DNA of 64,000 nt from Adineta steineri (taxonomy: Eukaryota; Rotifera; Eurotatoria; Adinetida; Adinetidae): NCBI GenBank assembly GCA_905250115.1, contig CAJNOI010000076.1, forward strand, positions 1 to 64,000, in the 5' to 3' direction. Shown here piece by piece: positions 1-13,163 of the stretch. A program made the position numbers and the translations under genes. A model generated the notes under the pieces. That model was not told the DNA's origin. It made no database searches and worked only from the letters and a program-made list of their open reading frames with translations. Numbering within the stretch: position 1 is the stretch's first letter; each line of letters begins with the position of its first letter.

Positions 1-1805
1 TTCATATGATTTAAAAATTCTGTTTTATGTAAAAAAGGACAGGATATATTTAAATGATTGAAAAAAAATGAACGAAATAATGGTGAAAATGTTGATGCAC
101 GTTTTATAAGATAATAAATATAATTTTTATTTATTGAATCAAAATAAGTTGGATTTATATTTTGATTTGTTTTAGTTGTTGTTAATGAATTAGGAAGAAT
201 ATCATTATCACTATCATCGGCTGCTTCAAGTAACGGAATAATAAATGTATTACGAAAATGAATTATTGATAGAAGATAAAAACCAAGTGTAGTAACAAAA
301 AATGGAATACGATGATTTTGATAATAAGCACTATCGAGTGTTATTGAAAGCTAAGAAAAAAAAAGAATAGTTAATATTTGTTATAGTCTATTAGTAAGAG
401 ACCGCATAAGATCAAATAGTTAAGGTAATTATCTATATATGTTCATTTTCTGAGGAGACAACACTTTATATCTCTCTACATCATACAAATCTCTATTTAA
501 AATGATTATACTTTTATTTACTTTAGCACCATTACAGATAAGTTTTTGAAATAAATATAACATATTTGCTGATCGAACATTACAATGATCTGAAGTAAAA
601 TTTGGTATTTCTACTAGAGGCATATGATCAATTGTTTCATAATAAAATGGTTCCATTTTTAAGAGCCTATCAAATATTGTTAATGGTGTTCGTTGTTGAT
701 AAAGTTCACTATTACCCGATATTAATTCTGTTAAATCAACATTAGGATAATAGTCTAAAAATATTTTCATTTTTTCTGGTGTATTCATTGATATTATTAA
801 TTTTGTTTGATAATTTGTTGGATTTGTTTGACTATGTTTAGTTAACATAATATAATCATCAAGATTAAAAAGTGTATTAGCTGATAAAACATGATTACAA
901 CCAAGAAATACATTATCATGAATTAATAAATAAACGAAACCTAATTCGATCAGAAGAATTTTTGTTGATGATGACCATGTACTTGTTGAAGTATAAAACT
1001 CATACATTTCATTATGAAGTGAACGTGTTAAACGAGTTGGTAAACATATATGTTCATTATAAATATGAATATAAAACTAAAAAGTAAAAACAATATCTTA
1101 TTATCATTGACTTCAAATTTTAGTCATATGTTAAAAATAAATCGGATTAGTTGTATTTATTTCTAGATAGACAGTTTGTTTTCTTTTGAAAAAAAGAAAT
1201 TCGAATGTAATTCAACTTATTGATCAAGTTTAAACTCAAAATTTCTTCTACTTCTGTGTTTTTTATATTATAATTAGTCATACAAATATATAAATATAAT
1301 GTGAAACTTTTGATGTATGTTATTGTTGTTAATAGATACCTTTTCATTCATAGTCCATTTATTTGTAACAATTCGTTTCCACATATCAAATTCAACATCT
1401 GTCGGCATACGATCTGTTTGTCCTGATTTAGCAGCTGATTGTAAATAATCGACAATAGAAATAAATAAATAATGTGCAGATGCTTTCATTTTTTCAGCAA
1501 TTGTTGAATTAGTTGATGGTATTTCTTCAGCATCCCAGTCTTCATTTTCATCAATTTTTACTATTTGTTGTTGACTATCTGCCCATGTTCGCATAACAAC
1601 GAGAGCATTTGTTAAAAACATACGAAATTTATTTGTCGACCATGTTGTACGATAATGATTAAATTCGTTTATTAATAAATTTATGTCATTTATCATAAGA
1701 TATTGACGAAAACGTTCAAATATTGAACTAATTTCTTCACCTAAAAATATAATTTTACTAAAAAATATTTCATATATATTTATATATCTTACTTTTACTA
1801 TCCAT
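1..1805 (-). CDS. Unrecognised multi-exon protein, 3' end outside the window
   Basis: I do not recognise this gene. Read on the minus strand, a 13-nt first exon (1805-1793, starting MDSK) joins 1740-1340, 1076-480 and 350 to the window edge. All junctions keep frame with GT-AG introns, giving at least 453 residues. The first long exon is mostly helical in character, with an acidic patch (DENEDWDAEE) and a stretch naming KMKASAHYLF. The middle exon reads LLIELGFVYLLIHDNVF and PLTIFDRLLKM. No signal peptide or catalytic motif was seen. The 1077-1339 intron is longer than the roughly 50-nt norm. The donor at 478-479 is the least certain junction. The start lies only 199 bp from the FBH1 start on the other strand, so the two probably share a promoter. 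Certain as coding; function unknown. Confidence 0.6.
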
Positions 1806-2004
1806 TTAGGAATTTTTATAGACAACGATAATGAAAAAAAAGAGAATATGTCTTTTCAATTTTCATTAACGTTTACCATGATATTATATCGTCCAAACAA
1901 ATTTACGATAAAGATGGCGCTATTTCCTTTCTTTTTGTTTTAATACGCGCTTTAAAATGTACCCAATAATTGATTAAAAGTTTTTCTTTTTGTTCATTAA
2001 GAAA
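1806..2004. promoter_or_regulatory. Compact bidirectional promoter region
   Basis: 199 bp separate two divergent start codons (minus-strand ATG at 1805, plus-strand ATG at 2005). Both 5' UTRs and both core promoters must fit here or overlap the first exons. It contains T-rich stretches; no TATA box or known operator was identified. Role inferred from position only. Confidence 0.4.
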
Positions 2005-5000
2005 ATGTTTAAAAAAGGTGAATAAGTGAATATAGTCTTTTCTTTTGAAATTCTAATATTTTCTTTCTTAGGAAATAACCTTAATACTTCGACTCAACAA
2101 CGAGCTTCATTAGGTCGATTCGCTGCACTTGTTACTGATTCTATAAAAGATACTGATCAAGATGACTTTATTCCTACAACACAAAAACGATATTCAGAAG
2201 TTATTACAACAACAACAACAGCAACAACTACAAAAAGAAAATTAACAAATTCATCGACAAATGCAAATACATTCGAAAAAAAACGAACAAAAAAATCCAG
2301 TCTTTTCTCAGATGTTGTATCAGTTTCATCAATCAATTTACAAGCAAATAATACTTCTTCACCACCTCCACCATGGCTTGATTTACCAACTGGTAATTTA
2401 CAAGATATAAAATTATTAATATTAAAATTCCTATTTTATTTAGAAATTATTCAACATATATTTTCATATATTCCAATTAAACCATTAATAACACAAATTG
2501 CTGGTGTATGTCGAAAATGGTATAATGTGATTCGAGATGAAAAAGTTTGTTTTATTCTTTATTTATTTGTAAAATATTATTCTATTGATTATATATAGTT
2601 TCTTCGTTGGGCTAAAATTCATTTACGTTATGAATATGAAGAAATAAGAACATTAAGAATGATTGATCAAATGATTAATCCTTCGGATAATATACTACAA
2701 AGTATTCTTCAGTATGTATTCAAAACGCTAATAGTTAAAAATTGTAATATAGGTTCAGTTAATCGAAATAAAATAATTAGAAACGTGACTAAAAAGATTC
2801 ATAATACTAATATTTATATTTGTTTTCATTTATAAAGACAAGTATCTGCAATTATTAATGATAATATTATGAATGAGAAAACAATTCAATTTAAATTTTC
2901 AATGTCAATACTTATTCAACTTAATAAACGATTGCAAAAACATTCAATCTATCAGTATGCTATTGATCTTTTGTCAAAAAATAAACTTCAACAACAATTT
3001 CAATTCTTAAATTCAAATGAAAAAGTAAATAATATATTGAATTAAATTTCTTTACTAATATATGAATTGTAGATATTTAATCCACTTTGTACAACAACAG
3101 CTATTTGCATATTATCTGATGATATTCAATGTATCCGTGAATTATTTCATCTTTGGATGACAATGGACCAATTAAAATATGAAACTATAATGGATTTCTT
3201 TTATTTTCTTTTAACTTTATTTACTGGTGCTACTCGATTATGTAATCTTCAATTTCGGTTCGTATAGTTCTTGAAAAACTTTCATATCTGTTATGCGATA
3301 TAAATTTTTCATGTTGACGAATCAGTTTTACCACTTGTCAACATCAAGACAATATGTTCAGTATATGTACGAATCAGACAGTCCACCGAACACAATGCAA
3401 TTTTTCCTCTCTGAAACTAATCGCTACTCTATAGTCAGAAATGATTTAAGATGTTTGTTTGAGTACTGTTGCATATGATCAATATCATTGTCACAGTAAA
3501 ATCTTTATAATAGAGAGATTATGTTTTTTCCAATGGACAATCTTAGTTAATTCTCATACATGAAACAATAATGTAGGTCTATAGAAAATATCAAATATTT
3601 TTCTTTATTTTCCTAGATATCCTTATCGATTATATTATTGTTTAAAAGAATTTGAAGATCAAACATTAATTAAATACAATCCTATTGCTCAATATATTCT
3701 CAATAATGATTCATCTTACACAACCTATTCAACAATGTAAATCATATATATATATATTCTTCAATCTTTAGTCAATTATTTTTATTTAGTTTAACAAAAT
3801 TATTATTAACACCTGAACAAGAAGTTATTGTATGTCACAATTTAGAGAATCGAGAAACTATGAAAATTAATGCATATGCTGGTACAGGTAAAACAACAAC
3901 ATTAATTGCTTATGCGGCAAAACGAATGGATGAATCATTTCTTTATATAGCTTATAATAAGTATATGAAATAAAATAAAAAGATTTCCCATATTTTCTTT
4001 ATCATTATTTAATAGAGCTATTCAAACATATGCAGAAAAAGTTTTTCCACCAAATGTTAAATGTCAAACAGTTCATTCACTTGCTTATGCTAAGATTGGG
4101 TATTTGAAAAATATATAAGAATAAAAGAAAATCTGAACATATATTTATGTTTTAGTCGTCAATATGATGGTTGTCTTGGTAATTTACGTTTAAAAAGTAT
4201 TGTGGATATTGTTAATGATCGACCACTTATTGGTGAAAAAGGTCGATCTATTAATTCTTTATATATTCGTGCTCGTTTTGTTTATAATACATTAAATAAT
4301 TTTATTGCTTCAGCTGATTTTGAAATAACAGATGAACATGTTGATAATTCTTCATCGAATCAATTAAGTAATGAACTCGCTTTAACATTACAAGAAAAAC
4401 AGGTTTCTTCATTATTTTCATTATTCATTAATTTATTGTTTTATTAATTAGAATTTAGCAGCTGATGCCAGACATGTTTGGTCAATTATGAAAAATATTC
4501 GAGATAAACGTGTATTAATGACACATGACGTTAGTTTATCTCATAAGAAATTGGTTTCAATTGAATTTTTTTTATTTCATAGGGTTATCTTAAATTATAT
4601 CAATTATCGAAACCTCAAATACAATTATATGATTGTTTATTCGTTGATGAAGCTCAAGATCTTACACCAGGTATAATAAATGAGTTTTAAAAATATTATA
4701 ATTGTCGGTTTTTTTGTATAGCTGTTACTGATATTGTTAATAGTCAACGTGTTTCAAAAATACTTGTTGGTGATAAACATCAACAAATATACGCATTTCG
4801 TGGTGCAGTTGATGCAATGATGAAAATTCAATCGACAGTTACTTATTATTTAACTAAAGTATAGAATTGAACATTTAATCGATTGATTTTTTTTCTTTAT
4901 AAACATTTTTTTTTAGTCATTTCGTTTTGGATATGATATAGCATTCATATCAAATCTTATTCTTCAAAAACTATGCAATGAAAAAAAATATCTTGTAGGA

Positions 5001-6353
5001 AATAATAAATCAAGTACGTATTACTTTGTTATATTCATGAGTTCCTAAAAAAAAGATAATGTATAAAATATTAAGTATAATTTCTAAAGAATAATTGATT
5101 AGAGTAAAGTGAATCTATGTCAGTCTAAATATAACTTAAGCAATAATTAAATAAGGCATTTACGCATTAAATTAATTTATCATCTTGTTAAGTAGAAATT
5201 TTAACTATCATAATTAAAATATCTGTGTACTTCGTTCTAGGTTGTCTTGATGGTCGATCAGCATCGATCGAAAATATTGTAAATGAACAAAAAGCTTATC
5301 TTTTTCGAACAAATTATAGTTTATTTAATTGTGCTGTACAACTTATTATTGAAAAAGGATTGAAAAATGTTGGTTTCGTTGGTGTAAGTCAACAGTTTTA
5401 ATATATTTTTTCTTTATCTCTTTAATTTTTATGTTAGGGTAAAGAAGCAATGGGATTTGATCGAATTCTTGATATCTTCTATCTTTGGCTTGATCCTGAA
5501 GAACGTCGAAAAAGTAGAATATCTTTGTAGTTTTTTATTTATTACAATAATTTTATTTAGAAAATTATCAAATACGAGATCCTCAAATACAATCATTTCA
5601 ATCATTTAAAACTTTTGAAAAATTTTCATTAGAAGTAGCTGATACAGAATTAATAGGAAAAATAAAACTTGTTCAATCACATGGTCATTCATTAATTGAT
5701 AAAATCAAACAATTACAAGAAAAATCTTGTTCAGATATAAATCAAGCTAGTACGAAAAAACACAAACCCGTTTTATTCTTTAGATAAAATATATTTTTAT
5801 TTAGAAATTGTTCTTTCAACAGCACATAAAGCTAAAGGTTTAGAATTTCCGATTGTTATATTAGCTGATGATTTTCTTCCACGTTCAAGTGATGTTACAC
5901 TTGATAAAATATCTCTTGATGTACAACGAGAAAATTTAAATATACTTTATGTTGCAACAACACGTGCAACTAAAGAACTTATTCTTAATATGGATTTATT
6001 TTATTTATTATATAAAATGTGTCGAGTAAGAGAACGAATAAAACAAATAATTTCATTTTTTTGGAATTCTTTTTACTAGGAACCTGCTTATACTCTTTCA
6101 TTTTCATCTCAAACTGAACAATGTGCTAGTTGTGCAATTGAATCAGATTCACCAGAAATAAAAAATGAAATTCTTTTCAAAATTAAACAAATTCAATTAT
6201 CATCTGTAAGAATTGAAATATTATTTTAAATAATAATTGAAATTTTATTTATAGAATACAGTAACAGCCGGTGAATATTCTCCATTACCAAACTGTGTGA
6301 AACATTTATCTCAATCATTTGTATCAATTACACAACTTTATCAAAATGTCTAA
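2005..6353 (+). CDS. FBH1: F-box DNA helicase 1 (FBH1/FBXO18-like), UvrD superfamily 1
   Basis: FBH1 is a nuclear 3'-5' DNA helicase and SCF ubiquitin-ligase subunit that restrains RAD51 filaments and processes stalled forks. Exon 1 is 13 nt (2005-2017, MFKKG) and joins 2072 in frame; I read about 19 exons, most introns near 50 nt. An F-box lies at about 2459-2620 ([20 protein letters not shown]). The helicase part shows Walker A AGTGKT (3878-3895), Walker B DEAQD (4646-4660), a [12 protein letters not shown] segment (about 4770-4805), [10 protein letters not shown] (about 5818-5847) and the arginine-finger motif LYVATTRA (5946-5969). The F-box plus UvrD helicase order is diagnostic of FBH1. 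The N-terminus is low complexity (T/S/K-rich). Two introns are longer than usual (about 3259-3616 and 5016-5240); the first contains a 61-codon open frame that I treat as intron. The stop is TAA at 6351-6353. Confidence 0.9.
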
Positions 6354-7798
6354 TAATTACGATTTGTATAGTTTTTCTTCAACAATAACTTTGTCTTATC
6401 ATATAATTTTCCTTATTGATTATTTTATAAAATGAAACTAATAAAAGTACAATTAACCATTTTAAAGATTAAATTAATATGAATCTGATTAAGAATAAAA
6501 CGAATTGCACCCAATTATTTACATATAATCTTATTCTTTCCTTTTGACGTTACTCATAACTCTATTTATATCTTGATTATTGGTTTTTGTACGTCATTGA
6601 GTTTATTCAGACAAATTAGAATTCACAATCGACTCGAGTAAATTCCGGTTCTACCTACAACAAATATATAGAACTATTTTAATAACATTAGTCATACAAG
6701 ATCTTAGATCACGAGTCTGTCTGTTAAATCAAATACATCCTTAATAACAAAACAACATAATTCTTTCCGAAAATGATCAAAGTATACGATGAATATAAAT
6801 ATAACATTGCCTTTAATAATGTTTTATTGATTGAATCGTTCTCTGCTTAATTAATTTTATGTGTTCGTCTTATTCTTTTCAATGATTTAGATCGGTTTTC
6901 ATCAAAAACAAAAGTATCATTTATTACATTATTATCATACATTAGTATGATTGATGAGATATACATATTAATAATAAAACAGACGCATAAAACTGTTTTC
7001 TTATAATAAATCGTATGAAAAACTAATAATCGAATATACCCAATTGAGCAATCTTTCCGAATTAAATTTAATAAGAAAATGCAAAAACCTGTTTTCATAC
7101 ATTTCAAAATTGAACGGTTGCCTTAGATTCTTCTATCTAAAAATGTATTTATATTCTCGATTTTTCGTACCATGACTAAAATAGAAATGCAATGTTTCGT
7201 TTGATATTTTGTACGCTTAACTAATAATCTCAAAGCAAGTGTCTGTCTACTTCGAATAGTCAAGCGATAATAAATTATACAATAACTAATGAGTCTACTG
7301 ATCTTGACTTTTTGAGAAAATGACGTTTATTATTCTATCGTTTAGTAAACATAGATTAAATAAATTCTATATTCTTTCAATTGTTAAAAACACATAGTAT
7401 ACGCGTCCTATATGTTATTTATAGATATTAGTACATTGAGAATAATTTATGAATCATTCAGAAGACATCAATAGAATAAAATTTATAACTCTTGAAATCT
7501 AAAAGAAAATGATTATATTTTTAGCTTTTCATCTACCGGAAAATCTAATAAAACAACAGTCTTCTTTTATTGTAGATCAACGGAAATTGAAATAATAGAA
7601 AAAAAATGAGAAATTATCTTTTTTTTTTTAATAATAAAACAAAAAAGCAAGAAATATCTAATAAATCAAAATAATTCTCATAGAAATAATATATAGTTCC
7701 TTTTTTTTTTTGAATTAAAAAACAAGTACACCACAGATACATACACACACACACATACATAGATATATATATTTACAAAAGAAGAAAAAAAGAGTTGA
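6354..7798. other. Intergenic region between FBH1 and the GPCR gene (convergent)
   Basis: AT-rich DNA between two 3' ends. It has homopolymer runs (T-run near 7619-7630, T-run near 7702) and a short CA/TA tract near 7741-7770. An 86-codon minus open frame (6847-7107) has no recognisable domain and is not called. Confidence 0.5.
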
Positions 7799-9436
7799 TT
7801 ATTCAATAGTATTTTCATCTTCTTCTTCATTTAATACTTGAAATATATGTTGTGAACGTTTTGTATTATTTATTATTGTTGTTGTGGGAATTTCTTCATT
7901 ACTTCCAATTGTAACAAGATCTCGACTTTCACTATCATTATAAATAATCGGTTTATTAATATTATTATTCATTAATGAAATCATTGGATTTGAATCAACA
8001 ATATTTCGTTTTAAACTTAATTTTTTATTTAATCGATAATTTTGATTTATAAGATTTGGATTATTACGTAAACTACTTTGTCGTCGACTTTTCTTATATA
8101 TACTTGAATAAAGATAGGATGATATACTTGCTTTACGTGATGAATTTGATATTGCACTTATTGAACGATGAATTTGAAAAAGACGTCGACATGAACGACG
8201 AAATTTCGTTGATAATATATTATAAATAATCTATTTAAACAAAAAATATAAAAATTAGTGTCTTGTTTTTTTATAGTTCTTACTGGATTTGCTGTAAAAT
8301 TGAGAAAAAAAAGTAATTTTGATAATTTCCATAACCATATCCATGTTAAATGTCCCATTATTTCTTCATTTCTTACACGTCCATACATATCAATTAATTG
8401 AATAATACGTACAGGAAATTGACATGCGAAAAAAGCTACAGTTACAACACAAATAATAACTGTATTAAGACGTTTTTGTTCAAAACGTTTATAAGCAAGA
8501 AATGAATGTGATTGTTGATTATCAATATTCGATGTTAAACCACCATTCAAACTATTTGTTTCATCATCATATGATTGTTGTTGTTGTTGAGTTTTTGTTA
8601 TAGCTGTTAAACTTAATGCACGATGACGAGCTAATTCAAGTATAATACGTGCATATATAAATATTAAAACAAAAAATGGGATAAATATAAGTACAACAAT
8701 GAACCATGTTATACAAGCACGTGCTGTACTTGAATTAGCATTTAATTGACAAACTGTTAGAAGATTTGATGTATCATTTAATGAATCAGTTGGATTAAAT
8801 GATGAATCATAAACAGCAAAAATTAAAAATGGTAAAGAAAATATAAGACCTATAGCCCATATTAAACAAATAGTAGTTAAAGTTAATGTTTCATTGAATA
8901 TATCATGAACCTAAATAAAATTATTCTTATATATATATTAGAGAAAAAAAAAAGAAAGAATTATACTTTAAATGGTTCACATATTGCAATAAAACGTTCA
9001 AAACTTATTGCTGTTATTGTCAATGAAGAGACACTTGTTGCACAACTTTCAATATATTGATTACTCAAACCTTTTTATTATAATATAAAATAAACTTTTT
9101 TTTATAGAAAAAATAAATCAATTTGAATAACTTACAAAAAAATTTTCCCATATACCATTGATCTTTTGCCCAAATATCATGTATAGCAGTTGGTATACAA
9201 AATAAAAGTACAAATACATCTGCTGCACTTAAGTTGGCAAAAAAATAATTTGTAAAATGTTTTAAATCATTATTTTTTAATATAACATATAAGACAATAA
9301 AATTGCCAATAAGACCAGATATAAGTACAAGAACATAAACAATCGTAAAAAAGATAAGTGAACTTAAAGTTTCATCTTGATTTGAAATTGAGTCATACTC
9401 ATTATGATGTAATAATGTTAAATTATTGTCACTCAT
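7799..9436 (-). CDS. Class A (rhodopsin-family) G-protein-coupled receptor, peptide-receptor type
   Basis: A seven-helix receptor for an unknown ligand, probably a neuropeptide, at the plasma membrane. Four exons (9436-9136, 9070-8967, 8910-8284, 8230-7799) join in frame to 487 residues. The extracellular N-terminus has N-glycosylation sites (NLT). TM1 contains GNFIVLYV, and TM2 contains the conserved Leu/Asp segment NLSAADVFVLL. The TM3 cysteine is created across the first splice junction (KFF-C). The DRY position reads ERF (SFERFIAICEPF). The partner ECL2 cysteine is in LLTVCQLN. TM6 has CQFP in place of CWxP. TM7 has the NPxxY motif, NPIIYN, split by the last intron. ICL3 holds a polyglutamine tract. 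The long serine/arginine-rich tail suits phosphorylation. The TM2 pattern recalls TRH/neuromedin/GHS-type receptors, but subtype cannot be set by eye. Confidence 0.88.
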
Positions 9437-12400
9437 ATCATTCTAAAAGTAGAAAATTTTATGATTTATCAAAGATAAATATTATCTAAGTAGTAAATTA
9501 TTGTACTCAATAAAATACTTAATATGTCAATGATAGGTACTTTATTTTATTAGTTCACATCATAATGATGATGACCTGTTCTTATTATGAATTCAATTAA
9601 CATAAAAAAAGAATCTATTAGAAATTCTTTTCTTTTTTAAAAGCATAGACAAAGAAAGTAAAAGACGAACTTTACAAAAATATGATAGTAGTGATGAGAT
9701 GATATACTAAGAAGAAAAGATTGGAATGTATACATAATGAAAGAGAGTTATTATAACCATAAGTCAAAGAAAAAAACGTGTTCAATCAACATCATTCATA
9801 TTGAGTGGCATCTCTATACATTTACATATGTGATAATACTAATCAGACTCACATCAATCGCAAAAAGAAAAAATAAACAGATAACGAACAAGATACATAG
9901 GAAAAGATCACAATGTACTTACATAGACAAAACTGTCAAATATCGAAGAAATATTATTTGAAATAAAATAACAGAAGAATCAATGTATCTCTGTCGTCTG
10001 TATAAATATGTGGACAACGAAAAGATTGATAGAAAAAACTGTCATCTTTAAATGGCAGTATCGCGTATTAGAAACTAATGTGTTATATTCATTATAAAAC
10101 TTAAAAATAGAAGTCTCTCTCTGTCCCTCTCTATTTATATATATATACACGACTATTCAATATTGTTCTCTTTATTTCTAGCTTCAAGAAACGAGAATAA
10201 CTATTATATTTCTTTCTGGTTTTTTCTTCTGATAAAGCTTCTCTTCTTCTTCTTCTCCTCTGTGTTTCTTCTGCTCTTTATTTTGTTGTATTGAATGAAT
10301 CAAGATAGACGTAAAGAACAAAAGAGCAAAGAAAGAAGGAAGGAAGAGATAAAGATGTAAGATGACAAGGTGGAAAAAAAGTTTTTTTTAATGGACTATT
10401 CAATCAATTATTTAAAAATTTTAGTCTTATATTTGACTTATTTTATATACAAAAAAAAAACTTCTAAAGTTTATTATAAACATTGGATTGTATCATATCA
10501 TCCTTGTTCTTTTATAGTTTACATGTCAACAATAATCTGAATATTGATCATAGTTAGTTACTTCTTTTACGTAGTAATTATATCATCTTATTATTTACGT
10601 ATGTGTGTGTATGAATGTCTCATGTAAACATATATTATGTTTACCATGTAGCTTTATCAATGTTGCAATATGGATAATATGATCAGTACTCTATATGATA
10701 TTTACGTCATTATACCTTTAAGCATATTGACAATAATGAGAAAATTAACCAATTATTTGTTTTATTAAAAATAAATCTTTTTCTTTCGAATAAAAAAAAG
10801 TTTCATATAATTTTCTAGTGAACTATAAGAAAAGTATCTATCGATCAACGTCAAGCATGAAGTTATATAATCAAAGTAACTATCGTATAAGAAGAAGCAA
10901 AAAAAGGAAAATCATATACTAATGAATTGGAGAGTCTGTCATTATTATGCTTTTGCTGTGACTGCATACAATCATAATAATGGTATCCTTGGTTTAAAAC
11001 AGTTGTTCCATCAAATCTACAGTATGTATATATGGCAAGAAGGTTAAATATAATCAAATAATGTTTAAAAAAGAAAACTATCTTAAGATGATTATTTACA
11101 TAAATTTCCTAGTATGTTCAATATTGAATCCTTTCTATAAGAAAGAAAAAAAAGGAAAGGATATTAATACATAGTTATTTAATTCTCACGAGAATAAAAG
11201 CACTCATTTTGCGTTTAGATTATCAATTTATATGTTAAATGATTCTCTAATTCAATAAGTTTTACACATTTACATTAACAAATACAATAATGATTAGAAT
11301 TATAAACAAAAACAAATAAAAAATCTTTTTAATTCTTCTCTAATGTGATATAATTCCTGATTAATAAGAAACCTGACTAATTCATTTCTATTGTAAAAAA
11401 ATGAAGTGAGTGTATATTTAATATTTGTTTTTCTTATAAGAATAATAACACAGCCTAAGTAAACTAAAAATTCTATATTCATTGACTTTTGCAATCTTGT
11501 CTTTATAAATATCAATGAATTTTTATTCATCTTGACATGTCTTGATAACAAAAAGCAGTATGAATGCATATTTATATGTCTAGTCAGATTCACTCTTGTG
11601 TATTCCAAAAGATTTCTTTACATATTTGATCTATTATAAACATTCAATGTTCATCAATAACAACCTTTTGTACTCAAAAAAAAAAACGTGTCATATGTTC
11701 GACGTATTATATAAGAATCGATTTGATATTATTATTATCAACGGAAAATCATTTTAGATCTTGTCAAATAGTCAAGGAATAGAATAATACAATGTGCACT
11801 TTTAACCTCAAAGGTCGTTTTGCACTTTTGAAAGTATTTATATATTAAAATCTATTCCGATATACGCAGTTTTTTTTATATAAATTGCTTGTTTTTCTAT
11901 TAATAGTTTTTTATTACTGTAATCTTTCATGCAGAAAAATACGTCGAACAATATCAATTATATATATATATATATATATTATAAGACTGAATAATGACGA
12001 AAAAAATAGATTCTGAGATCATTTCACATCGTTTTATTTATTTGCATGGTTTGTTAAATTAATCATTATTTGATTCAGAATCACTTATTTATACACAAAA
12101 TCTGTCGTTTTTGGAAAAAAATAAAAAAAGAATATATGAATTTTCCAATGCCTGATCTTCTCCATGACACACCGAAAATCTGAAGAGAACTTTAACACAG
12201 TTGCAAAAATTTGTCCATTTTCTTCTAATATGATCATTAAAAATAGTTATGATCTTTACTAATCTTGATAATCTGTTAATCTATTGTTTGAAGTATTATC
12301 TTATTCAATATATTGATCAATAAAATTTTTATTCTATTACGTTAAGTTTGTTTTTATCAAAATAAATACCTGTTATTCTTGCAATATAATTAATAAGTAA

Positions 12401-13163
12401 ATACAATGATTAAATATCTTATAGAAAAAATCCTCTTTTATATCAAATACAATTTGAATGTAATGTTAAAATATCTCTGTATAAGACAAGAAAATTGAGA
12501 TTACATCAGAAAGAATGAATACTATAAAAGTAATATTTCAAAAATCAACTTTTTAAATACGTAAAATTATATTAAAGAAAAACAAGTATTAATATTGCAA
12601 AAAAAGGATAAGATTACATAGTGCACTTAGGACTGTTTTGTAATATACTTGTTATCATCATTCAGAAGGAATATGCTGATAAATATTGAAGTTTCAAATA
12701 ATTGACGCTAATAATAATATTTTTTATTTTGTGTAACATAGAAATTATACTTTCTAAAGATACGTAAATGATTGAATGAATTATAGTATTAGTATTAACC
12801 TTTATCTGTCTATTGTTGTCTTTGTTCTAAAAGTTTGATATATATATAGAATTGTATTTATTTTGCTTATTCTTTTTGGAACCGAATAGATACAATTGGA
12901 TTCTTATAGATAAAAGTACGTCCAGTAAATGAAAAACTAATATCTGTTGCTCTTCGACCTTAAGCAATTGTTTTTTTTTTCATTAGTATTTATTTCAACC
13001 ATCGATTTCGTAATACCTTTATAATGATACTGTCCTTAAAATATCTCTAAATACCAATTTTGAATGGATTTAGTACTAATACTTTTCAGCTGTATCTATT
13101 CTTTTTTAAATATATAAATTGATACTGCACATTGTCGTATTCATTTCAACTGATAATATTATC
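9437..13163. other. 3.7 kb intergenic region
   Basis: No gene could be supported. The DNA is AT-rich with CT-rich runs (10121-10140, 10230-10260), a (TA)n tract at about 11961-11980 and A/T homopolymers. Open frames of 60-100 codons (10863-11057, 11300-11608) lack domains, splice context and coding bias. The right end includes the promoter of the lactonase-like gene. Confidence 0.5.

Noticed and set aside
2026-2598. Continuous 190-codon plus-strand frame starting at GTG
   Set aside because: Its first part is intron 1 and its last part is intron 2 of FBH1; the real exon is 2072-2544.
3293-3478. 61-codon frame inside an FBH1 intron
   Set aside because: Lies within a 360-bp intron with good donor and acceptor; no domain and no splice support.
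11300-11608. 102-codon minus frame in intergenic DNA
   Set aside because: No coding bias, no recognisable motif, frequent lysine/isoleucine as expected from random AT-rich DNA.
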